Assembly: GCA_038137215.1 (NCBI GenBank) | Contig: JAYQBG010000013.1 | Location: 12,351 to 76,350, forward strand | Direction of reading: 5' to 3' | DNA: 64,000 bases | DNA from: JABJAG01 sp038137215 | GTDB taxonomy: Bacteria > Pseudomonadota > Alphaproteobacteria > UBA6615 | Shown: piece after piece, positions 10,401-18,196 of the stretch | Numbering within the stretch: the first letter of the stretch is position 1 | Layout of the letters: each line of letters starts with the position of its first letter | Program-made: the position numbers and the translations under genes | Notes under the pieces: model-generated | Told to the model about the DNA's origin: nothing | Databases searched by the model: none | What the model saw: only the letters and a program-made list of their open reading frames with translations

Positions 10401-10506
10401 CGTCGGCAGGGTCCGCCGCGGCGAAAAGCTGCGCGCCGAGATCCTCGAGGAATGGGCGATGTGAAGGGATCGAATAGAGACCCGGCCGGGGTAGGTGTTG
10501 CGGCAT
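7447..10506 (-). CDS. addB: Double-strand break repair protein AddB
   Basis: AddB is the second subunit of the AddAB nuclease-helicase. The frame is open to 10671, but the true start is taken at ATG 10506, which overlaps the tsaE stop by one base (TGATG); this gives 1019 residues. The N-terminal region is the degenerate helicase domain typical of alphaproteobacterial AddB (TVLLPTRRACRALQDSFLR), with IMGGLNEGSWP and WMGRPMR in the middle. The C-terminal nuclease shows RADRIDEL and VIDFKTGAPPT with the catalytic Asp and Lys. It is translated in the same operon as tsaE and addA. Confidence 0.95.
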   Translation of the reverse strand: MPQHLPRPGLYSIPSHRPFLEDLGAQLFAAADPADDPLALSRMTVLLPTRRACRALQDSFLRLSEGRALVLPHMVPIGDIDEDELQFTEGIDDSLGDAREVPPAMPELRRRLLLAQELRNRLLNEGEPLPIDQAADLAGELTKLLDQVQTERLDFAALAGLVPDDYARHWQQTLEFLKLLTDVWPARLDADGAMDPADRRNHLLAARAAAWAETPPEHPVIAAGSTGSIPATADLLAVVAGLPAGYVVLPGLDRVLDDTAWNNLDASHPQFGLRQLLARLDSTRAQVREWPAMHAASPSGPARARLISEALRPAATTDSWRQERGMIGAEALHGLTRIDAREPHEEAGAIALVLREVLETPGRTAALVTPDRALARRVSAALGRWGVQIDDSAGVPLADTVPGSFLRSVLQVVHDRAGPVSVLAALKHPLASGGTDTATWRALTRTLERLVLRGPRPPAGFVGLRAAAEAYRDKERDEVAERHHALWPEILSGIGMLETSSEALTGLFDAPTASVSDLVRAHIGFAEALAESASDSGALRLWAGDAGEALAGFVAELAEFGDALDPIAPGHYAALFETLLAGTVVRPRFGAHPRLSILGPLEARLQRFDVMIMGGLNEGSWPADANVDPWMGRPMRADFGLPSPERRIGLSAHDFVQGFCAETVVLSRSERTEGAPTIPARWLTRLDVAIEALGIEPDVPLGKKGEDCLAWWRALDGPDRTSVQAPESVRPRPTPPVAARPRRLSVTQIETWMRDPYSIYARHILGLQALAPIDQAVDAAEYGSLIHNVFDAFLAECGTGELPEDAHARLVGIGEELLGEYRSMPAIWTFWWPRFLRIADWFIPVEVERRRRIAKIHAEVGGSITLDLPAGPFRLVARADRIDELRDGGFAVIDFKTGAPPTMKEVAAGFAPQLPLEAAMVSQGGFDGVAAGDVHELAFWRLSGGREPGAIRHVADDPAALAAEAYAGLVELVKRFDDPATPYEARPRPDKAPKYSDYEHLARVKEWSMAGDTDGGEGT

Positions 10507-10976
10507 CACGACAGGTCCAGAAGGTCGAGCCGGTCGGCCCAATAGCCCATCCCGATCAGCCGGGCCGCGCGCCCGTCCGATGTCTCGAGCAGATGCACTT
10601 CCAGCCGGTCCTTTGGCATCGTATCTCCGAGAATTTCGGGCCACTCGACCAGGGTGGCACCGGTATGGCACGCCTCGTCCAGTCCAAGCTCGAAACTTTC
10701 CTCCGCCGAAGCCAGCCGGTAGAGATCAAAATGCGCCACCGCCACCGGTGTGATCTCGTAGTGCTGCACCAGTGTGAAACTCGGGCTCGGCACGGGACCA
10801 GCCTCCCCGAGAGCCCGCAACAGACCGCGGGCCAGGGTTGTCTTGCCGGCGCCAAGATCACCCATCAAAGCGATGAAATCTCCTCGCTGCAATCGTCCTG
10901 CCAGCGCGCGGCCCAGATGTTCTGTCGCCGCCGCGTCGGGAAGAGTCAGCCGGCGTTCCACACGGTCATGCGTCAT
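10506..10976 (-). CDS. tsaE: tRNA threonylcarbamoyladenosine biosynthesis ATPase TsaE
   Basis: TsaE is the ATPase that assists TsaB/TsaD in making t6A37 on ANN-decoding tRNAs. The protein has 156 residues. The Walker A motif GDLGAGKTT is near residues 39-47; PSPSFTLVQHYE and HFDLYRL are the family signatures, and VEWPEILGD is the conserved C-terminal segment. It begins inside the end of the kinase remnant (11-bp overlap) and overlaps addB by one base. In many alphaproteobacteria an aminoglycoside-phosphotransferase-like gene and a nucleotidyltransferase gene (amgK/murU) stand between tsaE and addB; they are absent here. Confidence 0.94.
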   Translation of the reverse strand: MTHDRVERRLTLPDAAATEHLGRALAGRLQRGDFIALMGDLGAGKTTLARGLLRALGEAGPVPSPSFTLVQHYEITPVAVAHFDLYRLASAEESFELGLDEACHTGATLVEWPEILGDTMPKDRLEVHLLETSDGRAARLIGMGYWADRLDLLDLS

Positions 10977-11424
10977 GTTCGTGTTCTGGCCCGGGGTTGG
11001 CGCGCGGGGTTGCCGGCAAGCGGCAGATTATGGCCGTGCCTTCATTGGGCGCCGAGGTCAGCTCGACATCTCCGCCATGCAGTTCGACAAAGCTCTTGAC
11101 CAGACTGAGGCCCAGGCCCGCGCCGACGCCGGACTGGCGACCGCGCAGACGTTTACCGCGTTCAAACTTCTCAAGAACGCGCTCGTGTTCGTCTTCGTGT
11201 ATCCCCACGCCGGGAACTGTCGCCAGAATCGAATCCAGGCGTTCTTTGTCCGATTCGATGGCGGCAAGCCTGCGCGCGCGGCCGGCACAGCAGAGCGCAA
11301 ACCCGAACACGGCAGATGCACCGGCCACCCCGGGAATAATCAGAATGAGAAATTCGGTGGTCACAAGCTGCCGTTTCGTCCCGTCACGAGATGTGCGGAG
11401 CGGACCGGCGACAGGCTCCGTCAC
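10966..11424 (-). pseudogene. Internally deleted sensor histidine kinase (remnant)
   Basis: A GTG-started frame of 152 residues joins two distant parts of a PAS-type sensor kinase. Residues 24-48 are one membrane segment, and residues 52-70 (RLAAIESDKERLDSILATV) look like the linker into a PAS domain. From residue 71 the sequence jumps to the end of an ATPase domain: a G1-like GVGIHEDE, the F-box VLEKFERG and the G2 box GVGAGLGLSLVK. The PAS domains, the phospho-accepting His and the N-box are all missing, so it cannot be a working kinase. A full-length kinase normally stands at this spot between ahcY and tsaE. The join is in frame, either a true deletion or an assembly collapse. Confidence 0.75.
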
Positions 11425-11508
11425 CGGTCCGGCCCGAATGGCACAACTCTAGAACTTTGCCTGCGCCGAATGAACCACGCAGTTGCGCAGCGAAATCCCC
11501 GCCGGCGT

Positions 11509-12930
11509 CTAGTAGCGGTAGGCTTCGGTCTTGAAGGGGCCTTCAGCCGGAAGACCGAGATAGTCGGCCTGCTTTTCCGTCAGTTTGGTCAGCGAAGCGC
11601 CCACTTTCGAGAGATGCAGCATCGCAACCTTCTCGTCGAGATGCTTGGGCAGCACATAGACATCTTTCCCGTAGGCCCCGGTGTTGTTCCAGAGTTCGAT
11701 CTGAGCCAGCACCTGATTGGCAAAGGACATGCTCATCACAAAACTCGGATGGCCGGTCGCATTTCCGAGATTCACAAGCCGCCCTTCGGACAGCAGAATC
11801 ATACGCTTGCCGTCGGGGAACTCGATCTCGTCCACCTGCGGCTTGATGTTCTGCCACTTGTAGTTCTTCAGCGCCCCGACCTGAATCTCGGAATCGAAAT
11901 GACCGATATTGCAGACGATGGCCCGGTCCTTCATGTCCCGCATGTGATCCACCGTGATCACATCCACATTACCCGTCGCCGTCACGAAGATATCGCCGCG
12001 CGGGGCGGCCTCTTCCATGGTGACGACCTCATAACCTTCCATCGCGGCCTGCAGCGCGCAGATCGGATCGATTTCGGTCACCAGCACACGGCAGCCCGCA
12101 TTCTGGAGCGATTCCGCAGAACCCTTGCCCACTTCGCCATAACCGGCCACGACGGCAATCTTGCCCGACATCATGACATCGGTGCCGCGGCGGATGCCGT
12201 CCACCAGGCTTTCACGGCAGCCATACAGATTGTCGAACTTCGACTTGGTGACGGAGTCATTCACGTTGATGGCCGGGAACAGCAGCGTACCCTTCTGCGC
12301 CATCTCGTAGAGGCGATGCACGCCGGTCGTCGTCTCTTCAGTGACACCCTTCAGGCTTTCGGCCACCTTGGAATACCAGCCCGGCTGTTCGGCCAGACGC
12401 TTCTTGATCGAGGCATAGGCCGCCTCTTCTTCCTCGTTCTCGGGATTGTCGAGCACGGAAGGATCCGTTTCGGCCTGCTTGCCCAGATGAATCAGCAATG
12501 TGGCATCGCCGCCATCATCGAGAATCATGTTGGGAACACCGCCATCCGCCCAGTCGAAAATCCGGTGGGCGTAGTCCCAGTACTCCTCCAGGGTTTCCCC
12601 CTTCACCGCAAAGACCGGCGTGCCCTTTGCCGCAATGGCGGCGGCCGCGTGATCCTGGGTCGAGTAGATGTTACATGAGGCCCAGCGGACTTCCGCGCCC
12701 AGGGCTTCGAGTGTCTCGATGAGAACGGCGGTCTGGATGGTCATGTGCAGCGAACCGGCAATCCGCGCGCCCTTGAGCGGCTGCGCGGGACCGTATTCCT
12801 CGCGAATGGCCATCAGGCCCGGCATCTCGACTTCAGCGAGATCCAGTTCCTTGCGGCCCCATTCGGCAAGCGAGATATCTGCGACAATATAATCACCGGC
12901 AGCGGCGGCAGTATCGGATGCGGATGACAT
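11509..12930 (-). CDS. ahcY: Adenosylhomocysteinase (SAH hydrolase)
   Basis: The enzyme splits S-adenosylhomocysteine to homocysteine and adenosine, clearing the by-product of methylation reactions. The start at ATG 12930 is preceded by TTGGAGA; a longer frame upstream adds 50 unrelated residues. The 473-residue protein begins DYIVADISLAEWGRKEL and carries GSLHMTIQTAVLIETL, SCNIYSTQDHAAAAIA, the NAD-binding stretch VAGYGEVGKGSAESL and the invariant C-terminal KTEAYRY. Family members are about 430-470 residues. No SAH riboswitch-like structure is seen in the leader. A possible promoter is at 12967-12995. Confidence 0.97.
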   Translation of the reverse strand: MSSASDTAAAAGDYIVADISLAEWGRKELDLAEVEMPGLMAIREEYGPAQPLKGARIAGSLHMTIQTAVLIETLEALGAEVRWASCNIYSTQDHAAAAIAAKGTPVFAVKGETLEEYWDYAHRIFDWADGGVPNMILDDGGDATLLIHLGKQAETDPSVLDNPENEEEEAAYASIKKRLAEQPGWYSKVAESLKGVTEETTTGVHRLYEMAQKGTLLFPAINVNDSVTKSKFDNLYGCRESLVDGIRRGTDVMMSGKIAVVAGYGEVGKGSAESLQNAGCRVLVTEIDPICALQAAMEGYEVVTMEEAAPRGDIFVTATGNVDVITVDHMRDMKDRAIVCNIGHFDSEIQVGALKNYKWQNIKPQVDEIEFPDGKRMILLSEGRLVNLGNATGHPSFVMSMSFANQVLAQIELWNNTGAYGKDVYVLPKHLDEKVAMLHLSKVGASLTKLTEKQADYLGLPAEGPFKTEAYRY

Positions 12931-12966
12931 CAACGTTCTCCAATTGAATTCCTTGTGCAAGGGCGG

Positions 12967-12995
12967 CGTATAGCAGACGCCCATGGGTGCGACAA
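12967..12995 (-). promoter_or_regulatory. Possible ahcY promoter
   Basis: On the minus strand TTGTCG (12995-12990) and TATACG (12972-12967) are spaced 17 bp apart, and the ahcY start codon is 37 bp downstream of the -10 box. Both boxes match consensus at four positions or more. Identified by eye. Confidence 0.45.
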
Positions 12996-13204
12996 CCGAG
13001 CCATTGAGATGACACCTGCCGCCGATCGGCACCTGCCTGTTGCCGTTGAGCAACAGCCTCTCCAAAAGCGCCGGACTCACCGTTTCGACACCCGTCTGTA
13101 ACAGCTATGTAATCACCAGAACGTACATAGCCCCACAGTTAACGCGCTGAAATCATGAGGATTTGCCGCCACACCACGAACATCGCTTTGGAGGTTATTC
13201 GGTT

Positions 13205-14332
13205 ATGTTCAAACAAGTTCTTCTCGGGGGCACAGCCCTCATGGGTGTCGCAGCACTTGCGATGCCGGCCCATGCCGGGTCCGTCGGCTCCAAGGATACG
13301 ATGAGCGTCACTCTGGGCGGCGAATTGCGGTTCCATGTCGGCTTTGCCGATCAGGACGTCTCGGCAGGCCGCGGACGCGGTTACGCCTTCAGCGTCGATG
13401 AGTCGGAAATCAAGATCGGTGCCAAGAACACCGCCGATAACGGAGTCGAATACGGTATCAGCATCGAACTCAACGCCGCCGCCTCGGACAACAGCGCCGC
13501 CGACGAAGCCTATGTCTTCATCGAGAGCGACTGGGGCCGCATCGAAATGGGCGACCAGGATGATGCGTCCGACCGTATGGCCGTACATGCCTACAACATT
13601 CTTGTCGGCAGAGCCGGTGCCGATGGCGATGCCACCGACTACATCCAGTTCGGCGGCAGCACGATCTCCTCGCCGGGCTTCGATTCGACCAGCGATGACA
13701 CCAAGCTGACCTATTTCTCGCCGCGCTTTGGCGGTTTCCAGGTGGGCGCCTCCCTGACCCCGGACTCGGGCGTTACGTCGGGTACGGGTGGCCTACTCGA
13801 CACCGACAATGACGGTGACTTCGACAACGTCATCGGCCTTGGCGCCAACTGGGAAGGCAAGTTCGACGAGGTCGAAATCCTTGTTGGTGTTGTCGGCGAG
13901 TTCGGCGACAGCGAAACGGCCACCGGTGCCGATACCGAAGGGGAAATCGAGTCGGTCGGCGTCGGCGCGAACATCACCTTCGCCGGCTTCGGCATCGGCG
14001 CGTTCTACGCCGATCTCGCAGAAAAGGGCATCGCGCAGGCCAACCGGACGGCTGGCCAGGATGCGGGGTCCTACTATGATCTTGGCGCGTCCTATTCCAC
14101 CGGACTCTGGGGCGTCAGCCTCGGCTACTTCTCCAGCACGGTCAGCAACACCACCGGCCGTGCGGACAGCGATGTCGAAATGTTCTCTCTCGATGTTGCG
14201 TATGATGTGGCTCCGGGCTGGGAACTGACCGGCAGTCTGCATCTGGCCGAGGCCGACAACATCAACGGTGCGGTTGTCTCTCAGAACAAAGACGCCACGG
14301 CGCTGATCATCAACAACACCTTCAAGTTCTGA
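13205..14332 (+). CDS. Outer-membrane porin (first of a tandem pair)
   Basis: ATG 13205 follows GGAGG by 10 bases and starts a 375-residue precursor. A signal peptide (KQVLLGGTALMGVAALAMPAHA, cut after AHA) leads into a beta-barrel sequence rich in Gly, Asp, Ser and alternating aromatics, ending in the terminal Phe (INNTFKF) that BAM recognises. It resembles the general diffusion porins of Rhodospirillaceae (SVTLGGELRFHVGFADQD, SPRFGGFQVGASLTPDSG). A very similar paralogue follows at 14699. The pair interrupts the usual ahcY-ptsH neighbourhood and points the opposite way. Substrate preference cannot be read from the sequence. Confidence 0.9.
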   Translation: MFKQVLLGGTALMGVAALAMPAHAGSVGSKDTMSVTLGGELRFHVGFADQDVSAGRGRGYAFSVDESEIKIGAKNTADNGVEYGISIELNAAASDNSAADEAYVFIESDWGRIEMGDQDDASDRMAVHAYNILVGRAGADGDATDYIQFGGSTISSPGFDSTSDDTKLTYFSPRFGGFQVGASLTPDSGVTSGTGGLLDTDNDGDFDNVIGLGANWEGKFDEVEILVGVVGEFGDSETATGADTEGEIESVGVGANITFAGFGIGAFYADLAEKGIAQANRTAGQDAGSYYDLGASYSTGLWGVSLGYFSSTVSNTTGRADSDVEMFSLDVAYDVAPGWELTGSLHLAEADNINGAVVSQNKDATALIINNTFKF

Positions 14333-14361
14333 TCGACCGAAGGTCACAATCCACGACATTG

Positions 14362-14396
14362 CGCGGCGCCTCTTCCTGGGGCGCCGCGTTTGTTTT
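14362..14396 (+). terminator. Rho-independent terminator after the first porin gene
   Basis: A perfect 9-bp stem, CGCGGCGCC (14362-14370) with GGCGCCGCG (14380-14388), is followed by TTTGTTTT. It would end the first porin transcript, so the second porin should have its own promoter. Confidence 0.85.
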
Positions 14397-14698
14397 GGCC
14401 GGATGCACAAATATGCGTCAGGTTTGCCCAAATGTTTAGCAAAGCATTAATAATATTGCGGTATTTCTGCAACATGTTTGAAAAAACGTGGGGGCCCGAG
14501 GGACAGATTGATTGCAGACCCAACCCGTCTGACTAGGATGGAACCGTTCCTCTTGCTTACAAAATTAAGAAATCTCGCAAAACAGTGGAGGACGCAGACG
14601 TCTGGGGCTGGATCTGATTGGGATCCGATGAGGCCGCCCATGTGTCTTGAGTTTTTTTCACGCAATCCGCGTGACACCACTTGTTGGAGATTATCCGA
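14397..14698 (+). promoter_or_regulatory. Leader region of the second porin, with a hairpin before the ribosome site
   Basis: This gene-free stretch is visibly more AT-rich at its left end (AGCATTAATAATATTGC) and holds the promoter of the second porin, though no convincing -35/-10 pair stands out. Just before the ribosome-binding site TTGGAGA there is a T-run and a perfect 6-bp hairpin, TCACGC-AATCC-GCGTGA (14658-14674). It could influence translation or leader stability; this is inference. Confidence 0.35.
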
Positions 14699-15826
14699 AT
14701 GACAAAGAAAAATTTTCTGCTGGGCACGAGTGCGCTCGCAACAGCAGTTCTGATCGGTTCAGCCGCCCAGGCTGGCACGGTCGGATCCAAGGACGCCCTC
14801 AGCGTCACCCTTGGCGGCGAACTCCGGTTCTATATGGGCATGGCCGACCAGGACGTGTCTGCGGGCCGCGGCCGTGGTTACAGCTTCAATGTCGATGAGT
14901 CTGAAATTCACATCGGCGCCTCGAACACCGCCGAAAATGGTCTGACCTACGGCGTGAACATCGAGCTGAACGCCGGTGCTGCCGACGGTTCGGCTGCAGA
15001 CGAAGCCTATGCCTTCATTGACAGCGATGTCTGGGGCCGTATCGAGATGGGCGACAATGACGACGCCACCGACCGTATGTATGTCGAGAGCGATGACGCC
15101 CTTGTGGGTAGTGGTGGCCCCGACGGCGATGCCGGTGACTTCTTCAACTTCGGCGGCGCCATTGGCGCCACGGGCAACACCATCACCGATGACGCCACCA
15201 AGCTGATCTACTTCACCCCGCGCTTCGGCGGTTTCCAGGCCGGCGCCTCGCTGACCCCGGACACCGGCATCAACTCGGGCACGGGCGGTCTGCTCGACAC
15301 CGACAATGACGGTGACTTCGAGAACGTGATCGGCCTCGGTGTGAACTGGGAAGGCAAGTTTGACGAAGTCGGGATCGTGCTCAGCGCGACCGGCGAATTC
15401 GGTGACAGCGAAACCGCGGCCGGTGCCGAAGACGGCGATGTGGAAACCATCTCCGTGGGCGGCAAGATCGACCTCGCAGGCTTCGCACTCGGTGCGGGCT
15501 ATGTGGACTTCGGCGAAGCCGGCATTACCCAGGCCAACCAGAATGCCGGTGCAGATGCCGGTTCCTACTGGACGGTCGGCGGTTCCTATGCTGCCGGTCC
15601 ATACGGGGTGAGCGTGGCTTGGTTCGACAGCACGCGTTCCAACACCACCGGGATCGCAGACACCGATGTGCAGATGCTGTCTCTGGACGCATCCTACACG
15701 GTCGCAGCTGGCTGGGACCTGGCCGCCGCCCTGCACTTCATCGAAGCCGACAACATCAACGGCAACGCTGCGGGCACCAACAATGAAGGCACTGTCTTCC
15801 TGGTCAGCAACCAGTTCAACTTCTAA
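14699..15826 (+). CDS. Outer-membrane porin (second of a tandem pair)
   Basis: This 375-residue porin begins at ATG 14699, with TTGGAGA upstream. It has a signal peptide (NFLLGTSALATAVLIGSAAQA) and the same mature start as its neighbour, VGSKDALSVTLGGELRF. Long stretches are shared with the first porin (DQDVSAGRGRGY, SGTGGLLDTDNDGDF, NWEGKFDEV, EADNING) while others differ, mainly at positions expected in surface loops. It ends in Phe (SNQFNF). The two genes clearly arose by tandem duplication and may be expressed under different conditions, since a terminator separates them. Confidence 0.9.
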   Translation: MTKKNFLLGTSALATAVLIGSAAQAGTVGSKDALSVTLGGELRFYMGMADQDVSAGRGRGYSFNVDESEIHIGASNTAENGLTYGVNIELNAGAADGSAADEAYAFIDSDVWGRIEMGDNDDATDRMYVESDDALVGSGGPDGDAGDFFNFGGAIGATGNTITDDATKLIYFTPRFGGFQAGASLTPDTGINSGTGGLLDTDNDGDFENVIGLGVNWEGKFDEVGIVLSATGEFGDSETAAGAEDGDVETISVGGKIDLAGFALGAGYVDFGEAGITQANQNAGADAGSYWTVGGSYAAGPYGVSVAWFDSTRSNTTGIADTDVQMLSLDASYTVAAGWDLAAALHFIEADNINGNAAGTNNEGTVFLVSNQFNF

Positions 15827-15852
15827 GTCCGACCTGGTTCGCACGAAAATCC

Positions 15853-15887
15853 GGCGTCTGCTCCATCGAGCGGGCGCCGTTTTTTTA
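15853..15887 (+). terminator. Rho-independent terminator after the second porin gene
   Basis: GGCGTCTGCTC (15853-15863) pairs with GAGCGGGCGCC (15868-15878) as an 11-bp stem with two G-U pairs and a 4-base loop, followed by a run of seven T. It separates the porin from the convergent ptsH. Confidence 0.85.
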
Positions 15888-15895
15888 TGGCGCTT

Positions 15896-16177
15896 CTATT
15901 CCTCGCCGAAGCGGTCCTCGACAAGCGCCACAAGCGCCGCCACGGCGGCTTCTGCCTGGGGACCCCGGGCCCGGATCGCAATCGTCGACCCCGGCCCCGC
16001 CGCCAGCATCATCAGCCCCATGATCGAAGTTGCGGAAACTTCCGATCCGTCCTTCTCCACCAGGATTTCGGCGTCGAATTCCTCCGCCAGCTTGACGAAG
16101 CGCGCTGATGCGCGCGCATGCAGGCCACGCTGATTCTCGATTTGGGCCGATTTCCGGGTCGCGGTCTGCTCGCTCAA
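15896..16177 (-). CDS. ptsH: HPr-family phosphocarrier protein
   Basis: This 93-residue HPr-like protein has the phosphorylation site in QRGLHARASARFV (His20) and the conserved helix region ATSIMGLMMLAAGPGS. Alphaproteobacteria of this type use the PTS proteins as a regulatory phosphorelay (HPr, EIIA(Man), HPr kinase) rather than for sugar uptake. It is the last gene of the hprK-rapZ-EIIA-ptsH row and starts 5 bp after the EIIA stop. Enzyme I and EIIA(Ntr) are not in the window. Confidence 0.93.
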   Translation of the reverse strand: MSEQTATRKSAQIENQRGLHARASARFVKLAEEFDAEILVEKDGSEVSATSIMGLMMLAAGPGSTIAIRARGPQAEAAVAALVALVEDRFGEE

Positions 16178-16182
16178 CAGGT

Positions 16183-16602
16183 TCAGCCCGTCTGTTCGTT
16201 CAACAGCGCAGAGGCCACATTGATGTATTTCCGGCCGGCCTCCTGGGCATCGGTCACCAGATCGGCAAGCGGCGTGGTCCCCCGGGCCTGGGCCAGGCGA
16301 ATCAGCATGGGCAGGTTCACGCCGGCAATCACCTCGACCGGGACATCCGCCCCCGGCGCCCCCATGATCGAGATCGCCAGGTTGGACGGCGTCCCGCCGA
16401 ACATATCGGTCAGCACCACCACGCCCTCGGCAGAGCCAACCCGCTCGATCGCGGCCAGGATATCTGTTCGGCGAACCTCCATATCGTCATCCGCACCGAT
16501 GGAGATCGCCTCGACCTTCTCCTGCGGTCCGACAACATGTTCGAGCGCGGCCAGAAATTCGGTGGCGAGATGCCCATGTGTGACCAGCACCAGTCCGATC
16601 AT
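16183..16602 (-). CDS. PTS EIIA component, mannose family (regulatory)
   Basis: The 139-residue protein starts IGLVLVTHGHLATEFL; His9 is the expected phosphorylation site of the EIIA(Man) fold. VVLTDMFGGTPSNLAI is the second family signature. No membrane EIIC/EIID genes accompany it, so it most likely takes phosphate from HPr for regulation. It overlaps the rapZ stop by 4 bp and is followed by ptsH after 5 bp, indicating one operon. Confidence 0.93.
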   Translation of the reverse strand: MIGLVLVTHGHLATEFLAALEHVVGPQEKVEAISIGADDDMEVRRTDILAAIERVGSAEGVVVLTDMFGGTPSNLAISIMGAPGADVPVEVIAGVNLPMLIRLAQARGTTPLADLVTDAQEAGRKYINVASALLNEQTG

Positions 16603-17531
16603 GGCGTATCCTCTGTGGTTTCCGTTTCGAATGAGATTTCGCGGTGGCGGACATCGACCTGGGTGGCGCGCTCGGCCACCCAGTCCCGCAGCTTCTCGGC
16701 CACGAAAACGGACCGGTGTTGACCGCCGGTACAGCCAATCGCGATGGTCAGATAGCTTTTGCCTTCCTCGTTGAACCGGGGCAGCAACAACGCCAGCAAG
16801 TCGGTGAGCCGCTCGAAGAAGGCATCAAAATCCGGGTCCGCCATGACATAGGCACCCACTTCCGCGTCCCGTCCCGTGCGGGCGCGCAAGGTCGGTTCGT
16901 AATGGGGATTGCGCAGGAACCGCACATCGATCACCAGATCCGCATCCCGCGGCACACCGTGCCGGTAGGAGAAGGACGTCACCAGCACCTTGGCCTCGCC
17001 CACCGGCGCGCCGACAAGCCGGTCCCGGAGCAAGCGGCCGAATTCGTGAATATTGGTCATGCTGGTATCGATCACGATGTCCGCGCCATCCCGCAGGGGC
17101 GACAACAGACGGCGTTCGGCAACGATCCCGTCAGCCAGGGGGCGGTCACCGGCCAGCGGATGGACCCGTCTTGTCTCCGTATAGCGCCGGGCGATCACGT
17201 CATTGGCACAATCGAGAAAGATCAGATCGATCCGGTTGGGCACCTGTGTGCGCAGCGCCTCGATCTCCTGCGCAAAGGCATCGGCGGCAAAGTCGCGCGT
17301 GCGCACATCGACCCCGATCGCCAGGCCACGCCCATCGGCAGGCCCCTGCTGGATAAGGCTCGGCATCAGCCGGATCGGCAGATTGTCGACCGCCTCACAC
17401 CCCATATCCTCCAGCGCGTTCAGTGCCGTGGACCGTCCCGCACCGGACAGGCCGGTCACAACCAGCACGCGGCCTGCCAGGGAAGAGGGTGCGGGGCGAT
17501 CCGTCGTGCCGGTTTCGCTTAACGTCGACAT
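16599..17531 (-). CDS. rapZ: RNase adapter / nucleotide-binding protein RapZ
   Basis: This 310-residue RapZ/YvcJ-family P-loop protein binds nucleotides and in enterobacteria directs RNase E to small RNAs of the glmS circuit. Its role in alphaproteobacteria is less clear. The P-loop reads GLSGAGRST, with Arg in the usual Lys position. Further signatures are MGCEAVDNLP, DLIFLDCANDVIARRYTETRR, the RHGVPRDADLVIDVRFLRNP segment and the C-terminal GCTGGQHRSVFVAEKL. It lies between hprK and the EIIA gene and overlaps the latter by 4 bp. Confidence 0.93.
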   Translation of the reverse strand: MSTLSETGTTDRPAPSSLAGRVLVVTGLSGAGRSTALNALEDMGCEAVDNLPIRLMPSLIQQGPADGRGLAIGVDVRTRDFAADAFAQEIEALRTQVPNRIDLIFLDCANDVIARRYTETRRVHPLAGDRPLADGIVAERRLLSPLRDGADIVIDTSMTNIHEFGRLLRDRLVGAPVGEAKVLVTSFSYRHGVPRDADLVIDVRFLRNPHYEPTLRARTGRDAEVGAYVMADPDFDAFFERLTDLLALLLPRFNEEGKSYLTIAIGCTGGQHRSVFVAEKLRDWVAERATQVDVRHREISFETETTEDTP

Positions 17532-17553
17532 TGCTTTGTACCGCTCAAAAGTT

Positions 17554-17994
17554 TCACGCGACTATACCGTGCCACGCAGCCTCAAGGCCAAGGCGAACCT
17601 TTATCGGTGCAGACGGTTCAAACGGTGCGATGCGCACCAACGGTAGATCGACGTCCAGCAGGCGTTCATACGCGGGCTCCGGCATCCTTGGCACGTCATC
17701 GGGCACAGTAAGGTCGCAGACCAGCCCGAGCGGCACATCGGCCATGAAAGCCATCTCCATGATCCCCAACCCCCGCACTTCGAGTCGCCCGGCCAGAGTA
17801 TCGGGCGGCGATGCGTTTACTTGCCCGTCCAGAAGGTTCAGTTCGACCTGATCGTCGGCAACCAGCCGCGCGCCCGCCTCAATCAGCCGCAGCGCCAGAT
17901 CGGATTTGCCCGCCCCGGACGGGCCGCGCAGCAGGACGCTGCGCCAGGCATCTCCGTCGGGCAAGCCGACAGCGGTTCCATGGACGCGGCTCAT
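17554..17994 (-). CDS. hprK: HPr kinase, short alphaproteobacterial form
   Basis: This is the stand-alone catalytic domain of HPr kinase/phosphorylase, 146 residues from ATG 17994 (the frame stays open to 18114). The Walker A motif GPSGAGKSD is near residues 24-32, with Lys30. VADDQVEL and GRLEVRGLGIMEM match the conserved kinase core. The N-terminal domain of Gram-positive HprK is absent, as usual in alphaproteobacteria. It is the first gene of hprK-rapZ-EIIA-ptsH. Normally chvG/chvI stand directly upstream; here they are displaced by about 9 kb. Confidence 0.9.
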   Translation of the reverse strand: MSRVHGTAVGLPDGDAWRSVLLRGPSGAGKSDLALRLIEAGARLVADDQVELNLLDGQVNASPPDTLAGRLEVRGLGIMEMAFMADVPLGLVCDLTVPDDVPRMPEPAYERLLDVDLPLVRIAPFEPSAPIKVRLGLEAAWHGIVA

Positions 17995-18127
17995 GGGGCC
18001 ACAAAGTGTGCAAGTTCTGTCATGGGACAATTCTGCCCGAGGCCCTGCCGGGATACCATGTCGTTTGCACCAGCGTGTCTGTTTTTCCCGTCCGGAACAG
18101 GGGTTCGGCGCCACACCCGTGATATAA

Positions 18128-18139
18128 CTTTGGCCAAAG
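18128..18139. promoter_or_regulatory. 12-bp palindrome in the hprK / dehydrogenase divergent region
   Basis: The perfect palindrome CTTTGGCCAAAG lies between the divergent hprK and Gfo/Idh genes, 57 bp before the latter's start. It is a possible operator; no regulator can be assigned. Confidence 0.3.
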
Positions 18140-18196
18140 GTCCGCTGGGGCGACCAATGGCGGGCCGGGGAATGAATTCTTGGGAGAGATCAGTTT

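Noticed and set aside
12931..13160. SAH or SAM riboswitch before ahcY
   Set aside because: No conserved pseudoknot or consensus elements could be found; only a plain promoter is seen.
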